A DNA stretch of 64,000 bases from Clostridiaceae bacterium (lineage in GTDB: Bacteria; Bacillota; Clostridia; Lachnospirales; Lachnospiraceae). The stretch lies in the NCBI GenBank assembly GCA_902363735.1, contig CABJBA010000004.1:310001-374000 (forward strand), given 5' to 3'. Positions 27,783 through 34,947 of the stretch are shown one piece after another. A program made the position numbers and the translations under genes. The number at the start of each line of letters is the position of its first letter. The first letter of the stretch is position 1. The notes below the pieces were generated by a model, which did not search any database, had not been told where the DNA came from, and saw only the letters and a program-made list of their open reading frames with translations.

Positions 27783-28774
27783 TATTCTTCACCGCCTTTC
27801 TTTTCACAAAGCCAGCAGCGGCTTACATGGCCGTCCTCCACCACAAAGAAGCCTGGCTCCTGACTGCTGCACTGGTCAAATGCATGAGCGCACCGGGGTG
27901 CAAATTTACACCCTTTTGGCATGTATTTGGGATTAGGCACACTGCCGGGAATGGATTCCAGTTGATCTGCCTGGACACCAAGCTTTGGGATGGAGGCCAG
28001 GAGGCCTTTTGTATAAGGATGAGAGGGATTTGCAAATATAGACTTTACATCACCTTTTTCCACTACCCGGCCGCAGTACATAACCACTACCTCATCACAG
28101 GTTTCAGCCACCACGCCTAAATCATGAGTGATAAATAATATAGAAGTTCCTGTCTCTTTTTTTAAGTTATTCATTAAATCCAGAATCTGGGCCTGAATGG
28201 TCACGTCAAGAGCAGTAGTAGGCTCGTCTGCAATGAGTACCTCCGGCTTACAGACTAAAGCCATGGCAATCATAACCCTCTGGCGCTGTCCTCCGGAAAG
28301 CTGGAAGGGATATTCTCTCATCATCCGCTCCACTCTTGGAACGCCAGTCATCCGCAGCATATCTTCTGCCTTCTTATAAGCTTCTTCCTTGGAAATATTC
28401 TCATGCTGGAGTACACACTCTGTCAGCTGTCTTCCAATCTTCATAACGGGATTTAAGCTGGTCATAGGCTCCTGGAATATCATGGAAATCTTTCCGCCTC
28501 TCAGCTTTCTCTTTTCTTCTTCCCCAATCCGGACCACATCTTTTCCGTCCAGAAGAATTTCTCCTTCGGCTACCTTTCCTCTGGTACCCATCAAAAGACT
28601 CATAACAGAAAGGGCGGTAACACTTTTTCCGCTTCCTGATTCCCCTACAATACCCAGAGTGGCACCTTCCTTCAGTTCAATGTCTACTCCGTCTACAGAT
28701 TTGATTACACCGCCGTCGGTATAAAAATAGGTATGAAGGTTTTTTATTTCCAGTATATTTTTCTTTGTTTCCAT
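27782..28774 (-). CDS. Oligopeptide/dipeptide ABC transporter ATPase (OppD/DppD type)
   Basis: 330 aa with Walker A GESGSGKSV at 43-51, signature SGGQRQRVMIAMALV, Walker B LIADEPTTALD, the H-loop in FITHDLGVVAE, and the C-terminal region with cysteines GCKFAPRCAHAFDQC. It is the partner of the following DppF-like ATPase. It lies 17 nt behind the DppC-like permease gene. Confidence 0.94.
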   Translation of the reverse strand: METKKNILEIKNLHTYFYTDGGVIKSVDGVDIELKEGATLGIVGESGSGKSVTALSVMSLLMGTRGKVAEGEILLDGKDVVRIGEEEKRKLRGGKISMIFQEPMTSLNPVMKIGRQLTECVLQHENISKEEAYKKAEDMLRMTGVPRVERMMREYPFQLSGGQRQRVMIAMALVCKPEVLIADEPTTALDVTIQAQILDLMNNLKKETGTSILFITHDLGVVAETCDEVVVMYCGRVVEKGDVKSIFANPSHPYTKGLLASIPKLGVQADQLESIPGSVPNPKYMPKGCKFAPRCAHAFDQCSSQEPGFFVVEDGHVSRCWLCEKKGGEE

Positions 28775-28791
28775 TTATTTGCGCCTCCTCA

Positions 28792-29670
28792 TTAATCCGT
28801 CAATTTAGGGTCCAGCGCATCCCTGAGACCGTCTCCGAGAATATTAAAGCTCAGAACCGTAAGGAAGATGGCAAGGCCGGGAAACAGAGTGGTATGAACC
28901 GTAGTCATCATATAGGTACGCCCGTTGGACAGGAGAAGTCCCCATTCCGGTGTGGGAGGCTGGGCGCCCATTCCCAAAAAGCTTAAGCTGGAAGCAGTCA
29001 GAATGGAAGTACCGATAGACATGGTATACTGTACAATGATGTCAGGAACCGCTCCAGGAAGAATGTGACGGAATAAAATTCTGGCATCAGAGGCACCTAA
29101 GTTTCTGGCTGCCTGAACAAACACCGCATTTTTCAGTGCAAGAGTCCGTCCCCTTACAAGCCTTGCAAAGGTAGGAGTGGAGAAGACTGCCACCGCAATT
29201 ACCACATTATAAAGGCCTGTACCTAAAATTGCCACAATGGCAATAGCCAGAATAATTCCGGGGAATGCAAACAAAGTATCGCAGATTCTCATAATGACAG
29301 AGTCGATTATCCCGCCGTAATAACCCCCGATTAAGCCCATAAGTGTGCCGCAGATTGCGCCCGCCGTAACCGCCATAAGTCCGATGGAAAGAGAAATCCT
29401 GGTGCCGTGAAGAATTCTTGAAAACAGATCTCTTCCGAATTCATCGGTTCCAAACCAGTGAGCGGAACTTGGACCCTTCAAGATAGAAGAATAATCGTAT
29501 TCATTGATTCCATAGGGTGCCAGCATTGGCCCAAATATCCCCAGGAAAACCAAAAACAGCACAAAGCCCAGAGCTATAACCGCATTCTTCTGCTTCTTAA
29601 ACTTTCGTATCATCTCAGATACGGGAGTTTTAATATCTGATTTTTCTTTAGCTTCAATTTTTTCAGCCAT
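28792..29670 (-). CDS. Peptide ABC transporter permease (OppC/DppC type)
   Basis: 292 aa. The N-terminal cytosolic part (to about 28) leads into the first helix ([26 protein letters not shown]), followed by the [21 protein letters not shown] motif typical of the DppC N-terminal region and the EAA loop around [20 protein letters not shown]. Six membrane segments are expected. It is 15 nt behind the DppB-like gene. Together they form the translocation channel of the uptake system. Confidence 0.94.
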   Translation of the reverse strand: MAEKIEAKEKSDIKTPVSEMIRKFKKQKNAVIALGFVLFLVFLGIFGPMLAPYGINEYDYSSILKGPSSAHWFGTDEFGRDLFSRILHGTRISLSIGLMAVTAGAICGTLMGLIGGYYGGIIDSVIMRICDTLFAFPGIILAIAIVAILGTGLYNVVIAVAVFSTPTFARLVRGRTLALKNAVFVQAARNLGASDARILFRHILPGAVPDIIVQYTMSIGTSILTASSLSFLGMGAQPPTPEWGLLLSNGRTYMMTTVHTTLFPGLAIFLTVLSFNILGDGLRDALDPKLTD

Positions 29671-29685
29671 ATTGGTGAACCTCCC

Positions 29686-30606
29686 TTAACCAAGTTTAAT
29701 TTCCGGATTGAGAACCGCATAAAGGATATCTACAACCAGATTAATAATAATGAACTGCAGTGAAAAAATAAGAATCAGAGACTGAATGGCCGGATAATCC
29801 CGGTAATTGACAGACTCAATAAGAAGAGAACCAAGGCCCGGATAGGCAAATACAGCCTCCGTAACAACAGAGCCTCCCAAAAGATAACCGAACTGAAGTC
29901 CGACCACTGTTACCACGGAAATCATGGCATTCCGAAAAGCATGTCTCCAGGTGACAGCCTTTTCCTTTAACCCCTTGGCCCTGGCAGTTCGGATATAATC
30001 CTCTTTCAGAACTTCTATGATAGAAGACCTGGTAAACCTTGCAATAATGGCAGCAATGCTCAGTCCCAGGGTTATGGAAGGAAGAATCAGATTCTTAAAG
30101 CTTCCCGCTCCTGTTGTGGGGAGCCATCGAAGCTTAACAGCAAACAGCATGATGAGAAGAAATCCCACCCAGAAGGGCGGCAGGGATATTCCCGAAACTG
30201 CTACGGTCATTCCCGTATAATCCTGCCATTTTCCCCTGTTCTTTCCGGACCAGACACCAAAACAGACGCCTGCAATAGTGCTCCAAAGAAGAGTCAGCCC
30301 TGTAAGAGCAAGGGTATTGCGGTATCTGGCGGCAATTTCCGTTGCAACAGGACGTTTGGTTCTTAAGGAATTTCCTAAATCTCCTTTTAAAAGTCCCCCG
30401 ATATAGCGGGCATACTGAACAGGGACCGGTTTGTCAAGTCCGAGCTGTACCCGGACAGCCTCCACATCCTGCTGAGTGGCCTGTTCTCCCGCCACCATTC
30501 TGGCAGGATCTCCGGGAATCATTCTGACAAAGAAAAAAACAAAGGTAATTACAATAATCAGCGTGGGGATCGTTCCCAGCACACGCCGGAGTGTATATCT
30601 CAGCAT
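29686..30606 (-). CDS. Peptide ABC transporter permease (OppB/DppB type)
   Basis: 306 aa starting MLRYTLRRVLGTIPTL, the usual DppB N-terminus, with FVRMIPGDPARMVAGE, LGLDKPVPVQYARYIGGLLKGDLGNSLR, and the EAA loop RTARAKGLKEKAVTWRHAFRNAMI. Six membrane segments are expected. It pairs with the DppC-like permease downstream. The gene follows the binding protein after a hairpin of about 22 nt. Confidence 0.94.
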   Translation of the reverse strand: MLRYTLRRVLGTIPTLIIVITFVFFFVRMIPGDPARMVAGEQATQQDVEAVRVQLGLDKPVPVQYARYIGGLLKGDLGNSLRTKRPVATEIAARYRNTLALTGLTLLWSTIAGVCFGVWSGKNRGKWQDYTGMTVAVSGISLPPFWVGFLLIMLFAVKLRWLPTTGAGSFKNLILPSITLGLSIAAIIARFTRSSIIEVLKEDYIRTARAKGLKEKAVTWRHAFRNAMISVVTVVGLQFGYLLGGSVVTEAVFAYPGLGSLLIESVNYRDYPAIQSLILIFSLQFIIINLVVDILYAVLNPEIKLG

Positions 30607-30645
30607 CCTTTTTCATCTCCTATACTTCATGGATAAGATGGCAAA

Positions 30646-30667
30646 GGTGCCCTGGTAACAGGACACC
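30646..30667 (-). terminator. Intercistronic hairpin between binding protein and permease genes
   Basis: GGTG-t-CCTG...CAGG-g-CACC is readable on the minus strand with only a short T stretch. Hairpins at this place commonly stabilise the binding-protein mRNA or stop part of the transcripts, giving more binding protein than permease. Confidence 0.5.
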
Positions 30668-30694
30668 CCCGCTAATCAATTATTCTATGCCAAA

Positions 30695-32362
30695 TTACTT
30701 GGACATCTTTGCATTCTTCATATTAACAGCACCATCTGGATAAAGTCTTACGCCAGTGATCTTGTTGCCTGTAGCCCAAAGGTTTAAGTCGCTGGCGACA
30801 AATACCATAGGAACATCTTCCCAAAGAATATCCTGAACCTTTGCATATGCTTCCTTACGTATTGCATCATCAGCACTCTGAAGTCCGGCCTTTATTCCTG
30901 CCTCCACTTCTTCATTCTCATAATAAGAAATATTGTAGCTTAAAGGCGGCTGAGACTCCTTGGCAACCAGAGGACGTATTCCCCAGTCTGCATCGCCGGT
31001 GGAAGTTGACCAGCCGGAAATGAAGCACTCTACTTCTGCTTCTGAACCTGGAACGGTAGCTCCCTGTACCTTCTCATTTAAAACTGCATTTTCCATACTG
31101 TTCAGTTCCAGGGTAATGCCTACCTCTGCAAGCTGCTGCTTGTAAAACTCTGCCATCTTCTGTCTCATGGACGTGGTGTTATACATAAGAGTAGTTGTAA
31201 ATCCATCAGGATATCCGGCCTCTGCAAGCAGTTCCTTTGCCTTTGCAGGATCATATGGATATGGATCATTTGCCTTATAATACTGTACTGCAGGACCAGT
31301 GATTGAAGTGGCAGGGAATCCCTGTCCGTTCATAACTACCTGCACATAAGCTTCTTTATTAATAGCATAGCTCACTGCCTGACGTACTCTTACATCATTA
31401 AAGGGCGCTTTCTGGTTGTTCATCATAAAGTACCATACGGTGATTCCAGGTGTATCGAAGGTAGATACATTGGGATCTGCCTTTAACACGTCTACGCTCT
31501 CAGTAGGTGTAGGCCATAAGATCTGAGCATCACCGGACTGAAGCATAGCCACACGGGTTGCATTTTCTGCAACAGGCTTAAAGGTAATGGTTTTAAAGCC
31601 TGCATCTTTATCTGCCAGAGCGGTTCCGCCGCTGATTTCGGCATCATAACCCCACCAGTCCTTGTTCAGCTCCAGAGCCACATGATCCCCTGCAACCCAT
31701 TCTACAAACTTATACTGTCCTGTTCCTACTGGTGATGCTGCACATACGGCAGGGCCTGCCTCGATCTGCTTAGGGCTCATAATCACACATGCCGGGTGGG
31801 CAAGCGTGCTGATAAATGCGCCGAAAGGCTCTGTCAGGCTTACCTTAATGGTATAATCATCAACCTTATCTACATGGTCTAAAACATTGCTTAAAAGAGT
31901 GGTACGCTTTAATCCAAGAGTTTTGTCACCCCACTTGGTAAAGTTGGCAATGGCTGAATCAGCGTTCCAGGGGGTTCCGTCTGTAAAGGAAATCCCTTCT
32001 CTTAAAGTAATGGTAAATTCTGTTGCATTCTCATTTGCTTCATAGTCTGTGGCAAGCATGGGATAAATCTTCATCTCATCGTCAAAACCAAAAAGCCCAT
32101 CCATAACCATACGCTGGATTCCGCCGGAAAGGGTATCACTGGTATCCATGGGATCCATGGTCGTAATATCCACCTGGATTGCAGCGGTCACGTCTGTATC
32201 CTGTGAAACGGACTCTCCTTCTGCCACTGTGGTTTCCGCTGCCTTGGTAGTTTCTCCTCCGGTGGTCTGCTGGGTTCCTGATGAAGAACCGCAGGCTGTA
32301 AGAACCGTCATGGCTCCGGCAAGCACTGCCGCTGTCCACAGTTTAAATCTTTTCTTTTTCAT
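30695..32362 (-). CDS. Peptide ABC transporter substrate-binding lipoprotein (SBP_bac_5)
   Basis: 555 aa from ATG at 32362, chosen because of the ribosome site GAGGAGGAG seven nt upstream and the lipoprotein signal peptide MKKKRFKLWTAAVL...LTACG (Cys24). A Thr/Ser-rich linker follows. The mature part has the family-5 features ITTMDPMDTSDTLSGGIQRMV, EFTITLREGISFTDGTPW and VRQAVSYAINKEAYV. It captures extracellular peptides. First gene of the operon dppABCDF-like, M42 peptidase, C26 hydrolase, with a promoter at 32445-32472 embedded in a perfect inverted repeat. Confidence 0.93.
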   Translation of the reverse strand: MKKKRFKLWTAAVLAGAMTVLTACGSSSGTQQTTGGETTKAAETTVAEGESVSQDTDVTAAIQVDITTMDPMDTSDTLSGGIQRMVMDGLFGFDDEMKIYPMLATDYEANENATEFTITLREGISFTDGTPWNADSAIANFTKWGDKTLGLKRTTLLSNVLDHVDKVDDYTIKVSLTEPFGAFISTLAHPACVIMSPKQIEAGPAVCAASPVGTGQYKFVEWVAGDHVALELNKDWWGYDAEISGGTALADKDAGFKTITFKPVAENATRVAMLQSGDAQILWPTPTESVDVLKADPNVSTFDTPGITVWYFMMNNQKAPFNDVRVRQAVSYAINKEAYVQVVMNGQGFPATSITGPAVQYYKANDPYPYDPAKAKELLAEAGYPDGFTTTLMYNTTSMRQKMAEFYKQQLAEVGITLELNSMENAVLNEKVQGATVPGSEAEVECFISGWSTSTGDADWGIRPLVAKESQPPLSYNISYYENEEVEAGIKAGLQSADDAIRKEAYAKVQDILWEDVPMVFVASDLNLWATGNKITGVRLYPDGAVNMKNAKMSK

Positions 32363-32437
32363 GATTTCTCCTCCTCTATTCTCTGGCATATACAAAAAAA
32401 GCAGGGTATGCCCCAAGTTGGTAAGCCTCCTCGCTTA

Positions 32438-32484
32438 AAGGCATTTTATACATAATACCTTGTGTTTGTCAAATAAAATGCCTT
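32438..32484. promoter_or_regulatory. dpp promoter flanked by a 12-bp perfect inverted repeat
   Basis: On the minus strand TTGACA (32467-32472), 16-bp spacer, TATAAA (32445-32450). The promoter is bracketed by AAGGCATTTTAT (32438-32449) and ATAAAATGCCTT (32473-32484), perfect arms 23 bp apart. The arms overlap the -10 and abut the -35, so a bound protein would block or bend the promoter. The obvious candidate is the divergent regulator at 32593 (inference). Confidence 0.65.
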
Positions 32485-32532
32485 CTTGGACTGGTTCTTT
32501 TTCCTAAGACTTAATATTATGAAGCTATTTAG

Positions 32533-32561
32533 TTGTTTTGATGTAGCTTTATTGATATAAT
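32533..32561 (+). promoter_or_regulatory. Promoter of the divergent AAA-like regulator
   Basis: TTGTTT (32533-32538), 17-bp spacer, TATAAT (32556-32561), ending about 30 nt before the start codon. A sigma-70-type promoter, not a sigma-54 one. Confidence 0.55.
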
Positions 32562-32592
32562 ATACCTAATATATTGTCCGGAGGTGCAAATC

Positions 32593-34566
32593 ATGTCAAA
32601 CCCACCATCAAACCATGTTCTGATTGTAGCTATAAATCCTGCCATACGTGCGGAATTCCAGGCATATCTTCATTCTGTCTTAGGAAAGCACATCTCCTTT
32701 GATACCATAGATTTGTTCCAGGTCCGTACTCCTTCTCATATTGCCGGCTATCAGTGCATTTTGTTTTCCAGCGAAAAGGTACAGTCCCTTTTTCCTTTTC
32801 CAATTTCGGAGGAAATAACTCAATTGGTCTGTTCTCGTACCTTTAATCATGCGTTTTTAGACCAGATCATACAGATTCCACCCAATGAACGGGTTTACCT
32901 TGTCAATGATGCTTACGAATCCATTCCTCCTTTGATGGAACAGCTTAAAGAAGCGGGAATTACCCAGTATCACTTTCTTCCCTGTTATCCCGGTTTTCAG
33001 GAAATTGATAAATCCATTCAGTACGCCATTACTTTAGGAGAGCCTCAGCTGGTTCCGGAGCATATAAAAAATGTTATTAATATAGGAAACCGGATTATTG
33101 ATATATCTACCATTAATGAGCTGTGTTACCTTTTTCACCTTCCTTCCAACCTGTCCAATCAGATCACCCAGGGGTATATTAACCGTATTTTACAGATTTC
33201 CAAGCTTACCGGAACCTATTACAGCAATTACGTTCATTCCAGCCAGCTTCTTCAGACAGTATTCCAAAACCTGCCTATTGGTATCTGCCTGGTGGGACGG
33301 GATGGGAAGATCAGCACCATGAACAGACAGTTTTTTATAGACCTGGGGATTCCAGAGACAGATTCAAAAGACAGGAAGCTTTCCTTTTTTCTTCCCTCCC
33401 CTTACAAATCCTTGGATTTCTTCCGGAATGCAGATTACAGGGCAGAAAATAAAAATGGAGAGCCTCTAGAATTAAGCAGCCTGGATATTTCTCTTCCAAA
33501 CCACGCCCCCCTTTGTCTGATCACCAGCAAAAAGACACTTCCAGTCTCTAAGGAAGAGGAATCAGACACGGAGATCATGGAACACGAACCAGAAGCCCCT
33601 GGGCCCTCTTCTTACGGATTTTCCCGCATTATTACTTCCTCTCTCCAGGTAAAAGCTACCCTGGAATATGCCAGACGTCTGGCTCTCTATGATTTTCCGG
33701 TTCTGATTCAGGGGGAAACAGGGACTCAGAGGAAAACCATCGCCCTGGCTATCCACAAAGCCTCTAACCGGAGACAGTATCCCCTTGCATTTCTCCATTC
33801 GTTTTCCCTGGTGCAGGGAATGGAAAGTCCCTCCTGTCAGCTCAAAGCTTTTCTCAGTTCAATAAAAGGGGGAACTCTGGTCATTGACAGAGCAGAACAT
33901 CTTTCCTTAGACATGCAGGACTTGCTCCTTGACATCCTTCAGGCAGAGGAATATGAAAACGGTTTTTCTCCTCTTTCAGGCTTGAGAATCATAACCATTT
34001 GCGGACATGATCTTTATGAAGATGTATTAAAAGGAAGCTTCCGGAATGAACTGTTCTTTTATTTAAATACGGTTTCCCTGGATACCCTGCCTCTCCGGGA
34101 GCGGAAAGATGATATTCCTTTATTAATGGATTACTTTTTCCAGAACTTCATTCACTCTCCCAACCTCCTTTTAAAGGATATCATTTCCCCTAACCTGATG
34201 GAATTTTTGCTCAGTTATGACTATCCCGGAAACATACAGGAGCTGAGAAACTTAATTCGCTTTTTTTTAACCAGCTACAGTGCCCATCCTCTTATTCTTT
34301 CTAATCTTCCTGCTTATATTAAGAAGGAGTTCAAAAAGCCATTAGATGAGCAAAGTGCTGTCAGACATTCAATTCTGTCCGTCGTTTCCTCTTCTCCCCG
34401 CATTGGACGAAGCGCCATAAGGGAAGTTTTAGAAAAACAGGGCTGTTATTTAAGTGACGGAAGGCTGCGGGGCATTCTAAAAGAGCTTTCTGAAGAAGGG
34501 CTGATCCAGGTAAACCGTACCAGAGGAGGATGTGAGATCACCGAGCTGGGCATGACAATTCTTTAA
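32593..34566 (+). CDS. Sigma-54-activator-like regulator with degenerate ATPase core
   Basis: 657 aa from the ATG at 32593, which has GGAGG eight nt upstream; an in-frame GTG at 32584 overlaps that site. About 1-215: a sensory region with no clear family. About 220-320: PAS-like (VFQNLPIGICLVGRDGKISTMNRQF). About 350-580: a sigma-54-type AAA+ domain retaining TLPLRERKDDIPLLMDYFF and YDYPGNIQELRNLI. The Walker A is GETGTQRKT instead of GETGTGKE, the Walker B is GGTLVIDRAEHLS instead of GGTLFLDE, and no GAFTGA loop is seen. The C-terminus is winged-helix-like (LRGILKELSEEGLIQVNRTRGG) rather than Fis-type. It probably regulates the divergent peptide operon with ordinary sigma factor and without ATP hydrolysis (inference). 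Confidence 0.82.
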   Translation: MSNPPSNHVLIVAINPAIRAEFQAYLHSVLGKHISFDTIDLFQVRTPSHIAGYQCILFSSEKVQSLFPFPISEEITQLVCSRTFNHAFLDQIIQIPPNERVYLVNDAYESIPPLMEQLKEAGITQYHFLPCYPGFQEIDKSIQYAITLGEPQLVPEHIKNVINIGNRIIDISTINELCYLFHLPSNLSNQITQGYINRILQISKLTGTYYSNYVHSSQLLQTVFQNLPIGICLVGRDGKISTMNRQFFIDLGIPETDSKDRKLSFFLPSPYKSLDFFRNADYRAENKNGEPLELSSLDISLPNHAPLCLITSKKTLPVSKEEESDTEIMEHEPEAPGPSSYGFSRIITSSLQVKATLEYARRLALYDFPVLIQGETGTQRKTIALAIHKASNRRQYPLAFLHSFSLVQGMESPSCQLKAFLSSIKGGTLVIDRAEHLSLDMQDLLLDILQAEEYENGFSPLSGLRIITICGHDLYEDVLKGSFRNELFFYLNTVSLDTLPLRERKDDIPLLMDYFFQNFIHSPNLLLKDIISPNLMEFLLSYDYPGNIQELRNLIRFFLTSYSAHPLILSNLPAYIKKEFKKPLDEQSAVRHSILSVVSSSPRIGRSAIREVLEKQGCYLSDGRLRGILKELSEEGLIQVNRTRGGCEITELGMTIL

Positions 34567-34947
34567 AAGCAGAAAAGTCTTCAAACCACAGCAAGGGCAA
34601 ATTCTATTATATTTGTTAAAACCATTTTGATATATTATGAGAAATACAGATGGGAATCTGATTTTTAACCTTTGTGGTTTTTTGAATTTCCTAGTATAAG
34701 TAATTTAAATCTTGACAAACCGATGAGTTTATACTATTATGTATCTTAAAATATTTAAAGCAATTATAGGAGATAGTCTCATCAATGGATGACAGTGATA
34801 GTAGCAGCGAAAATTATAATCAATATTGTATAAATTGGATAAGATTCAGAATAATACAAGGGTATACTTTGCATTTCATATGACAAAGTATGCCTTTTTA
34901 TATTGTTCTGACTTAAAATAAAAAAATGAAAAGGAGTTTTAAAACAA
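34567..34947 (+). promoter_or_regulatory. Promoter and structured leader of the P-type ATPase
   Basis: No gene is seen. TTGACA (34712-34717), 17-bp spacer and TATTAT (34735-34740) form a strong promoter. The leader of about 200 nt then contains small hairpins (GAGA-TAG-TCTC, TCATC-AATG-GATGA) and ends with an intrinsic terminator at 34861-34900 ahead of the start codon. This promoter-aptamer-terminator-gene order is typical of a riboswitch or attenuator. I could not match it to a known class. Confidence 0.5.
34861..34900 (+). terminator. Leader terminator before the P-type ATPase
   Basis: Arms GGTATACTTTG (34861-34871) and CAAAGTATGCC (34884-34894, one wobble), followed by TTTTTATATT. It lies 48 nt before the ATPase start codon and on the same strand, so it could attenuate expression. 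Confidence 0.7.

Noticed and set aside
34741..34947. Assignment of the P-ATPase leader to a named riboswitch class
   Set aside because: The conserved cores I know for yybP-ykoY, NiCo and M-box elements could not be lined up, so no class is claimed.
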